Positions 35,024 through 41,423 of a stretch of 41,423 nt of DNA are shown in pieces (position 1 is the stretch's first letter; every line of letters begins with the position of its first letter). The stretch covers positions 1-41,423 of the forward strand of contig CALKFO010000019.1 of assembly GCA_938084765.1 (NCBI GenBank). Direction: 5' to 3'. Source of the DNA: Candidatus Bipolaricaulota bacterium. Its GTDB lineage: Bacteria > Bipolaricaulota > Bipolaricaulia > Bipolaricaulales > Bipolaricaulaceae. A model generated the notes under the pieces. It was given only the letters and a program-made list of their open reading frames with translations, had not been told where the DNA came from and did not search any database. The position numbers were made by a program, and so were the translations under genes.

Positions 35024-35681
35024 CGAGTCCATGCATGTCTTGGCCGTGGAGAGCGCTGCGAGTACCGGCGGAGTAGGAATTCTTGGACCCAAAGCTCAGG
35101 TAGAGCTCCTCACCCCCCTCGGTCCTGGGTGGGGGGAGGTCCTGCCCAAGCTCGTTCAAGAGGCCTTGAGCCTGGCCCGCCTGGGCTGGGAGGAGATCGG
35201 GCTTTTGGCGGTGGACATCGGGCCCGGTTCGTTCACCGGGGTGCGCATGGGCCTGAGCCTGGTCAAGGCACTGGCCCAGGTGCGGGGTCTTCCCGTGGTG
35301 GGCGTGCGGCAAACCGAGGTCCTGGGCCTTCCCTGGGCGGCGGTGTGGCCGGGACGGGTCTGTGTGTGGATCCACGACCGGCGGGACTACCTCTACATGG
35401 CCTGGGTCGACCCGGGGCGGGCGGGTCGGGAGGCCGTGCTCACCTTTTCCCAGGCCTTGCCCAAATTGCGCGAGCATCCTCAGGTCCTTCTCGTGGGATC
35501 TGGAGCCCAACGCTTCGCCGCTGAACTCCGGGAGCAGGCCCCCGAGGTGGTGCTCGCCCCCGAGCCCTTCTCCGTGCCGCGCCCGCTCGTTTTGGCGCAA
35601 ATCGCGCGCGCCAAGTATAATGGCGAAGGAAGTTGCGACGTCCTTGCATTGGAACCGCATTACGTTCACGAGGAGGGATGA
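35019..35681 (+). CDS. tsaB: tRNA threonylcarbamoyladenosine biosynthesis protein TsaB (alternative start at 35031)
   Basis: 'VLAVESAASTGGVGILG', 'GLLAVDIGPGSFTGVRMGLSLVKALAQV'. Confidence 0.92.
   Translation: MIESMHVLAVESAASTGGVGILGPKAQVELLTPLGPGWGEVLPKLVQEALSLARLGWEEIGLLAVDIGPGSFTGVRMGLSLVKALAQVRGLPVVGVRQTEVLGLPWAAVWPGRVCVWIHDRRDYLYMAWVDPGRAGREAVLTFSQALPKLREHPQVLLVGSGAQRFAAELREQAPEVVLAPEPFSVPRPLVLAQIARAKYNGEGSCDVLALEPHYVHEEG
35592..35621 (+). promoter_or_regulatory. Promoter inside tsaB upstream of rpmB: TTGGCG-N18-TATAAT, overlapped by inverted repeat TTGGCGC-N9-GCGCCAA
   Basis: TTGGCGCAAATCGCGCGCGCCAAGTATAAT read directly. Confidence 0.55.
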
Positions 35682-35682
35682 C

Positions 35683-35871
35683 ATGGCTCGGGAATGTGCG
35701 ATCTGTGGCCGGAGGGTGAGCTACGGTCGGAGCGTTTCCCATTCCGGCAAGCGAAGCCCGAAGGCCCGTGCGCCCAACTTGCAGCGCGTCCACGCCGTGA
35801 TTGACGGGGTCAGGCGGAGGATCCGGGTGTGCACCCGGTGCCTCAAGGCCGGCAAGGTCCAGAAGGCCTGA
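35683..35871 (+). CDS. rpmB: 50S ribosomal protein L28 (zinc-ribbon, four-Cys form)
   Basis: 'MARECAICGRRVSYGRSVSHSGKRSPKARAPNLQRVHAVIDGVRRRIRVCTRCLKAGKV'; SD GAGGAGGG. Confidence 0.96.
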   Translation: MARECAICGRRVSYGRSVSHSGKRSPKARAPNLQRVHAVIDGVRRRIRVCTRCLKAGKVQKA

Positions 35872-35937
35872 AAGGAGGTGATGGGCGGCGGAAACAGAGG
35901 TTCACCATACCGAGCTTTCCCAAAAAGGGAGGTTGTC

Positions 35938-37827
35938 ATGCGCAAGGCCTTGGCGGTTGTAGCGGTTGTGGGTGTTTTGGCGGCTGGCCAAGTCCTGCAC
36001 ATCGGGCTTTTTGAGGATTTGACCACCACCAACATCTGGGCCCAGATCGGACCGGACGCCACGGTTTGGAACACTTACGTGTTGGGAGGCCAGTACGGAA
36101 GCCTTTACGGCTCAGTGCCCCCAACCTGGACTTGGCTTCCTAGCTTGGCCGACGGTTTCCCCAGCGACTTCGTGGAGGAAGATGGGAAGTGGGTGGCCAC
36201 GGTGAAGATTCGCCAGGGCATCACCTGGACTGATGGCACCCCCCTCACCGCAGATGACGTGGTGTTCACGTTCAATGTCCTCCTCACCCAAGTGGGCGGG
36301 ATGCGCATGGCTTTAGCGCTGGGCGGCAACTGGCCCGCATACTGTCCGGATACCCTCCTCGCTGTGGAGAAGGTCGATGACTACACCGTGAAGTTCGTGT
36401 ACGCCGAGGAGCCTGGCCTGGGCGAGTGGACCTTTGGAGCGCTCGGTTGCCCCATCGTGCAAAAGGCTTATTGGGAGCCGAAGTTCCAAGCGGCCCTTCA
36501 GACCGAGGACCCCGCTGGTTCGCTCCTGGCTGTGGTTCCCGTGGACGAACCGATCTTGGGCGGGTATGACTTCGCCCGGTGGGAGCCTGGAGCGTTCGCC
36601 GTTGTTGAGAGGAACCCTACCTATTATGGCACCGGTGAAATCCTCACCTTGTACGAGGGCGGCGGCGCGGAGATTTCGAACCCCAGGCTGAACTACCGCT
36701 TCGAAGCCTATGGCGGCGCAAAAACCGGGCCCGTGCTCCACAAGCTTGTGGAAGGTCCGTATGTGGACTCCATCATCTACCCCATCTACCTCAACCAGGA
36801 TGCGGCCGTATTGGCCCTCCAGAAGGGCGAGATCGCCATGTTCCTGAACCCCTTGGGCTTGGCCAAAGGGTTTGAGGACCGGCTCAAGGCCACCCCGGGT
36901 GTGCAGATCATCGCCAACCCGCCGTGGGGCTTCCGGTACCTCGCGTTCAACATGCGCCGGGAGCCCATGAACTACAAAGCCTTCCGGGTGGCCATCGCTA
37001 CGCTCATCGACCGGGAGTACGTTGCCAATAGTGTGTTCCAGGGGATCATCACCCCCATGTACTCCGTCGTTCCCGAGTCCAACCCGTTCTGGCACAACCC
37101 CGACATCGTGGTGTATGGCAAGGGCCTGACCCATGCCGAGCGGGTGGCCGAGGCTGTGCGCATCCTCAAGGAAGCCGGCTTCTCCTGGGATGCTGAGCCC
37201 AAGGTGATCAACCCTGGCACCCGCAATGAGGCGGTGATCGGCGTTCTGCCGGACGGCCAAGTAGTTCCTGCGCCCAAGGGCTTCAAGCTTCCGGATGGCC
37301 GGTACTGCCCCGAGCTGGAGCTCCTGGCCCCTTCGGCAGGGTACGACCCGCTCCGGGCCACGTTCGCCCTGTACATCGAGCAGTGGTGCAGGGAGCTCGC
37401 CATCCCCATCAAGGCTAACCTCACCGGGTTCAACGTCATCGTGAACAAGGTGTGGGCACCCGATGGATTTGACTTCGACATCTACATGCTGGGTTGGAGT
37501 TTGGGCAACCCGGCTTTCCCTGATTACCTCTATTACTTCTGGCACTCCTCGCAGGACGTGCCTGACGGGTTCAACACCCCGGGCTATCGCAACCCCGAAT
37601 TCGACCGGCTGGCGGAGGCCTTCTTGAAGGCCAAGAGCGTGGAGGAGGCCCGGCCCTTGGTGTTCCGCATGCAGGAGCTCCTGGCTGAGGATGTGCCCTA
37701 TGTGGTGCTCTTTGACACCCCCATCAAGGAGGCCTTCCGCGCGGACATGATCGAGTTCCCGTATACCGAGGTCCTGGGCGGGATCCAGTTCGTGTGGCCG
37801 CTCACCACGGTCAAGGCTCTCAAGTGA
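35938..37827 (+). CDS. ABC transporter substrate-binding protein, family 5 (peptide/oligosaccharide type)
   Basis: Signal peptide without lipobox Cys, 'WVATVKIRQGITWTDGTPLTADDVVFTFNVLL', 'VAIATLIDREYVANSVFQGIITPMYSVVP'. Confidence 0.93.
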   Translation: MRKALAVVAVVGVLAAGQVLHIGLFEDLTTTNIWAQIGPDATVWNTYVLGGQYGSLYGSVPPTWTWLPSLADGFPSDFVEEDGKWVATVKIRQGITWTDGTPLTADDVVFTFNVLLTQVGGMRMALALGGNWPAYCPDTLLAVEKVDDYTVKFVYAEEPGLGEWTFGALGCPIVQKAYWEPKFQAALQTEDPAGSLLAVVPVDEPILGGYDFARWEPGAFAVVERNPTYYGTGEILTLYEGGGAEISNPRLNYRFEAYGGAKTGPVLHKLVEGPYVDSIIYPIYLNQDAAVLALQKGEIAMFLNPLGLAKGFEDRLKATPGVQIIANPPWGFRYLAFNMRREPMNYKAFRVAIATLIDREYVANSVFQGIITPMYSVVPESNPFWHNPDIVVYGKGLTHAERVAEAVRILKEAGFSWDAEPKVINPGTRNEAVIGVLPDGQVVPAPKGFKLPDGRYCPELELLAPSAGYDPLRATFALYIEQWCRELAIPIKANLTGFNVIVNKVWAPDGFDFDIYMLGWSLGNPAFPDYLYYFWHSSQDVPDGFNTPGYRNPEFDRLAEAFLKAKSVEEARPLVFRMQELLAEDVPYVVLFDTPIKEAFRADMIEFPYTEVLGGIQFVWPLTTVKALK

Positions 37828-37845
37828 ACGGGATGCGCAAAGGAT

Positions 37846-37879
37846 GCGGGGGGTGGTGCTGGGCCACCCCCCGCTTTTT
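37846..37879 (+). terminator. Rho-independent terminator between the substrate-binding protein and the first permease
   Basis: Perfect 11-bp stem GCGGGGGGTGG / CCACCCCCCGC, 7-nt loop TGCTGGG, followed by TTTTT. Confidence 0.9.
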
Positions 37880-37895
37880 CGCCTAGGAGAGAAAA

Positions 37896-39047
37896 ATGCT
37901 GCGCTTCATCCTCTCGCGGCTGGTCCAGATCGCCATCACCTTCTTCCTCTTCTTGACCGTGGTGTTCCTCCTGTTCCAGGCCATGCCCGGGGACTACACC
38001 AAACAGTTCATCATGAACCCCAAGATTCCGCCTGAAGCAAGGAAGGCCCTGCAAGAGCGGCTAGGTCTTACCGGAAGCGTTTGGGATCAATACATCCACT
38101 ACGTGCGCAACGTGTTCACCGGGAATCTGGGCGTCTCGTTCCAGCATTATCCTCGTGAGGTTTGGGACATCATCAAAGAGCGACTCCCCCGCACGGCTGT
38201 GCTCTTCCTCGTCGCAGAGCTGGTGGCCTTTGCCCTGGGCTACCCGTTGGGGAAATACATCGCCTGGCGCAGAGGGCGGACCTCAGATTACGTGGTCACC
38301 GTGACCGGGATCCTCTTTTACACCATCTTCACCCCTCTTTTGGCCATCATCCTCCTTTTTGTATTCTCCAATGCGCTGGGTTGGTTCAGAAGCGGAGGGT
38401 TCCTTACGCCCAGCCTTTGGCTGCGGCCGCCGGTGCAACCCCAGACCGTGTTCCTGCTTCTGACCGCGACCGTGCTCGGCCTTCTTGGGCTGTGGAGCGG
38501 CAGCTTCTTTCTCACCAAACGGATCGGGCATCCGCGGCCGCGGGCCTGGACCCGGCGCGGTCTCGTCCTGTTCGGCGTGATCTTGGCCACTTGGGCTTGG
38601 TGGAGTTCTGGCCTCGGTCCTTACGTCTGGGACATCGTTTGGCACATGTTCCTGCCTGTTTTGGCCGTGACCCTCATCTCCTTTGGAGGAACGATGCTCC
38701 TCATGCGGGACTCCATGCTTGAAGTGATTCGCGAGGATTACATCACCACCGCCAAAGCCAAAGGCCTTCCCGACAAAGTCGTGCGCGACAAACACGCGGC
38801 CCGCACCGCCCTTCTTCCCACCGTGACCAACTTCACCATCGGCCTTGGCTTCATTGTCTCCGGAGGCATCGTCACGGAAACCATGTTCTCCTGGAAAGGG
38901 ATGGGGTTGACCTATCTGGAAGCTGTGCTCCAACAGGACTTCCCTTTGGCCATGGGCTGCCTTACCTTCACCGGGATTCTGGTGCTTCTCCTGCACCTGG
39001 TGGTGGACGTGCTCTATGCCCTCTTGGACCCGCGCATTTCCTATTGA
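37896..39047 (+). CDS. ABC transporter permease (DppB/OppB-like)
   Basis: 'MLRFILSRLVQIAITFFLFLTVVFLLFQAMPGDY', EAA loop 'EDYITTAKAKGLPDKVVRDKHAARTALLPTVT'. Confidence 0.94.
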   Translation: MLRFILSRLVQIAITFFLFLTVVFLLFQAMPGDYTKQFIMNPKIPPEARKALQERLGLTGSVWDQYIHYVRNVFTGNLGVSFQHYPREVWDIIKERLPRTAVLFLVAELVAFALGYPLGKYIAWRRGRTSDYVVTVTGILFYTIFTPLLAIILLFVFSNALGWFRSGGFLTPSLWLRPPVQPQTVFLLLTATVLGLLGLWSGSFFLTKRIGHPRPRAWTRRGLVLFGVILATWAWWSSGLGPYVWDIVWHMFLPVLAVTLISFGGTMLLMRDSMLEVIREDYITTAKAKGLPDKVVRDKHAARTALLPTVTNFTIGLGFIVSGGIVTETMFSWKGMGLTYLEAVLQQDFPLAMGCLTFTGILVLLLHLVVDVLYALLDPRISY

Positions 39048-39056
39048 GGAGAGGTT

Positions 39057-40004
39057 ATGACCACCCAAGTTGGAACGAGGTTTGAACCGCTGTGGAAGAT
39101 CCGGCTCCGCCTCTTCCTCAAAAGCTTTCAAAAGAACTGGGCTTTGTTTTGGGAGTCGCGCATCGGTCCCATCGGGCTGGGGATCATCCTGGTCTTTGTG
39201 CTCATGATGATCGCTCATCCCATCCTCATGGCCACGGTATGGGAACCCCGGGTTTATGACCCCATCATGGGGTTTGATCCCACGCTGTTGGGGAAACATC
39301 CGGCACCGCCCTCCCGAGCCCATCCCTTGGGCACCGATCCCATTGGCCGGGATATCCTCTCCCAACTCATGTGGTCCACGCGCTCGGAGTTTGCGCTGGG
39401 GGTCACGTCGGCCCTGATCACCGTGGTCATTGGCACGCTGATCGGTGCCATTTGTGCCTATTTCGGCGGCGTTGTGGATGCCATTTTCATGCGCATTGCT
39501 GACCTGGTCATGCTCTTCCCCTTCATCGCCCTCCTCATGGTCCTGCGCAGCGTGGTCCATTTGGACCTGCTGCGCTTGGCCCTGGTCATGGGGATCCTTT
39601 CCGGGTTTGGTGGGATCACCATCACCCTCAAGGCGCAGGCGCTGACGGTGAAGGTGAAGCCCTATATCGAGGCGGCGAAGGTCGCCGGCGGCAGCGCCTT
39701 CCACATCATCCGCCGCCATATCATCCCCAACATCATGCCCCTTTCCTTCCTCTACATGATGTTCAACGTGACCGGCGCGGTGTTCACCGAGGCGGTGCTC
39801 TCCTACTTTGGGCTTTTGGACATCCGCATGAGCTGGGGGATCATGATCCACACCGCGGCGTCCGCGGGGTATTTGGGCGCCTTTAGCCAATACTGGTGGC
39901 TATGGGCCCCACCGGGCGCGGCCATCACCCTCCTGTGTTTTGCCTTTTACCTCGTGGGCCGGGGTCTAGACACCGTGGTCAATCCCCGGCTGAGAAAGAG
40001 GTGA
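39057..40004 (+). CDS. ABC transporter permease (DppC/OppC-like)
   Basis: 'HPLGTDPIGRDILSQLMWSTRSEFALGVTSALI', EAA loop 'EAAKVAGGSAFHIIRRHIIPNIMP'. Confidence 0.94.
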   Translation: MTTQVGTRFEPLWKIRLRLFLKSFQKNWALFWESRIGPIGLGIILVFVLMMIAHPILMATVWEPRVYDPIMGFDPTLLGKHPAPPSRAHPLGTDPIGRDILSQLMWSTRSEFALGVTSALITVVIGTLIGAICAYFGGVVDAIFMRIADLVMLFPFIALLMVLRSVVHLDLLRLALVMGILSGFGGITITLKAQALTVKVKPYIEAAKVAGGSAFHIIRRHIIPNIMPLSFLYMMFNVTGAVFTEAVLSYFGLLDIRMSWGIMIHTAASAGYLGAFSQYWWLWAPPGAAITLLCFAFYLVGRGLDTVVNPRLRKR

Positions 40005-40007
40005 GCC

Positions 40008-40973
40008 ATGCCCCTTTTGGACGTGCGTGACCTCACCATGCACTATGTCACGAAAATGGGCGATGTGCACGCTGTAGACGGCGTCACATTTTCCCTGGAA
40101 CACGGGGAGGCCATCGGGCTTGTGGGCGAATCCGGGTGTGGAAAGACCTCCATTGCCCTCACCTTACTGCGCCTTCTTCCGGACAACGCCAAATTCTTGG
40201 GTGGGCAGGCTCTTTTTGACGGCGTGGATCTCACGCGTCTGCCGGAAAGCGAGATGCGCAAGATCCGCTGGCGCGGGATCTCCATGATCTTTCAAGCCGC
40301 CATGAACTCCCTGAACCCTGTCTATCGCGTGGGTGACCAGATCATCGAGGCCATGCAGACCCACATGAGCATAAGCTATAGGGAGGCGCGCAAGCGCGTG
40401 GCCGAACTGTTTGAGCTTGTAGGCCTGGCTCCCGAGCTCATGGATCGGTATCCCCATGAGTACTCCGGAGGCATGAAGCAGCGCGCGGTGATTGCCATGG
40501 CCTTGGCCTGTGACCCCAAGCTCATCATCGCGGATGAGCCCACCACCGCCCTGGATGTGATCGTTCAGGATCGCATCCTCCGACGCATCGATGAGGTGCG
40601 CAAGACCCTGAACATGGCCATGATGTACATCTCCCACGACATCGCCGTGATCGCCGAGGTCTCCCAACGGATCGGGGTCATGTACGCGGGCCACCTCGTG
40701 GAGTTCGGGGACACGGTGACCTTGTTCGGACGCCCCGCTCACCCCTACACCATCGCCCTCATGTCGGCGTTCCCTTCCCTGCGGGGTGAGAAGAGGAAGC
40801 TTCGGGCCCTGCCGGGCGAGCCGCCGGATCTTCTTCGGCCCCCGCCGGGATGTCGCTTCCACCCCCGCTGCCCCTTTGCCACCGAGATCTGCACCACCCA
40901 GGCTCCTCCGCAAGACATGATCGAGCCAGGCCACACGGTGGCCTGTTGGCATCCCCAGGTGAGGAGGTCTTGA
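40008..40973 (+). CDS. ABC transporter ATP-binding protein (DppD/OppD-like)
   Basis: Walker A 'GLVGESGCGKTSIALTLLRLL', signature-like 'YPHEYSGGMKQRAVIAMALACDPKLIIADEPTTALD', OppD/F C-terminal Cys motif 'GCRFHPRCPFATEICTT'. Confidence 0.96.
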   Translation: MPLLDVRDLTMHYVTKMGDVHAVDGVTFSLEHGEAIGLVGESGCGKTSIALTLLRLLPDNAKFLGGQALFDGVDLTRLPESEMRKIRWRGISMIFQAAMNSLNPVYRVGDQIIEAMQTHMSISYREARKRVAELFELVGLAPELMDRYPHEYSGGMKQRAVIAMALACDPKLIIADEPTTALDVIVQDRILRRIDEVRKTLNMAMMYISHDIAVIAEVSQRIGVMYAGHLVEFGDTVTLFGRPAHPYTIALMSAFPSLRGEKRKLRALPGEPPDLLRPPPGCRFHPRCPFATEICTTQAPPQDMIEPGHTVACWHPQVRRS

Positions 40974-41423
40974 TGGCCCCGCTGGTCTCCGTGGAGGGTC
41001 TCACCAAGCTTTTCCCCGTGAAACGGCGGGTGTTCACCCTTCGCGTGCGCCAGCATGTCCACGCCGTGGACGGGATCTCCTTTGCTGTGGAAGAGGGCGA
41101 GATCTTCGGGCTGGCGGGCGAGTCGGGCTGCGGAAAAACCACGACGGGGAAACTCCTCGTGAAGCTCCTGGAGCCCACCTCGGGCCTGATCACCCTGGAG
41201 GGAAAGGACATTACCCGTATCCACCGCGGGAGACCCTTGCGGGAGTTCCGCCGCAAGGTACAGATGATCTTTCAGGATCCCTATGAGTCCCTCAATCCGC
41301 GCTTCACCGTGTTCGACACGATTGCTGAGCCCCTTGTGATCCAGGGCGTGGGATCGCTCCTGGAGCGGGAGGCCAGGGTGGCGGAGATCCTCGCGCAGGT
41401 GGGCCTCACCCCGCCGGAGACTT
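40973..41423 (+). CDS. ABC transporter ATP-binding protein (DppF/OppF-like), truncated by window end
   Basis: 'GLAGESGCGKTTTGKLLVKLLEPTSG', Q-loop 'VQMIFQDPYESLNPRFTVFDTIAEPL'; ATG overlaps the previous stop by 1 nt. Confidence 0.93.
   Translation, partial: MAPLVSVEGLTKLFPVKRRVFTLRVRQHVHAVDGISFAVEEGEIFGLAGESGCGKTTTGKLLVKLLEPTSGLITLEGKDITRIHRGRPLREFRRKVQMIFQDPYESLNPRFTVFDTIAEPLVIQGVGSLLEREARVAEILAQVGLTPPET

Noticed and set aside
35592-35614. CIRCE (HrcA) operator at the rpmB promoter
   Set aside because: The geometry (N9 spacer) is similar, but the arms TTGGCGC/GCGCCAA do not match TTAGCACTC/GAGTGCTAA.
38283-39890. 535-aa minus-strand ORF antisense to the two permeases
   Set aside because: Both permeases are clear. 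The antisense product is a His/Gly/Gln-rich artefact.
1-41423. CRISPR arrays, tRNA/rRNA genes, IS elements or phage genes
   Set aside because: No regularly spaced repeats, T-loop-like cloverleaf sequences, transposase/integrase motifs or phage proteins were seen on reading; a tool-based scan would be needed to exclude small RNAs.

Overview
The window is a compact, high-GC bacterial chromosome segment of about 41.4 kb. I support about 40 protein-coding genes and saw no tRNA, rRNA, CRISPR array or mobile element. Most genes are recognisable housekeeping functions: uppP, birA, mutM, leuS, hflX, murA, rho, proS, a dinG-like helicase, miaB, ruvB, ribF, tsaB and rpmB. There is also a glycosyltransferase/acyltransferase cluster and a partial oligopeptide-type ABC transporter operon that runs off the right end. 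The main finding is one 978-aa ORF (about 28781..31717 +). It joins an inner-membrane LptF/LptG-type permease, in frame, to an OstA/LptD-like outer-membrane assembly protein, and a signal-peptide-like segment sits exactly at the junction. Other points of interest: (i) many gene starts have a TANNNT -10-like hexamer 6-9 nt upstream, suggesting widespread leaderless transcription; (ii) several upstream stop codons are embedded in the next gene's promoter hexamer; (iii) a Cys/Trp-rich secreted protein is translationally coupled to mutM; (iv) two paralogous GT2 genes lie tail to tail; (v) a DinG-type helicase has Fe-S cysteines plus what looks like a decayed DnaQ-like N-terminal domain; (vi) a strong intrinsic terminator lies inside the transporter operon. 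The LptD-like protein and the substrate-binding protein without a lipobox suggest a diderm. Any lineage assignment (for example a deep-branching thermophilic candidate phylum) is a guess.
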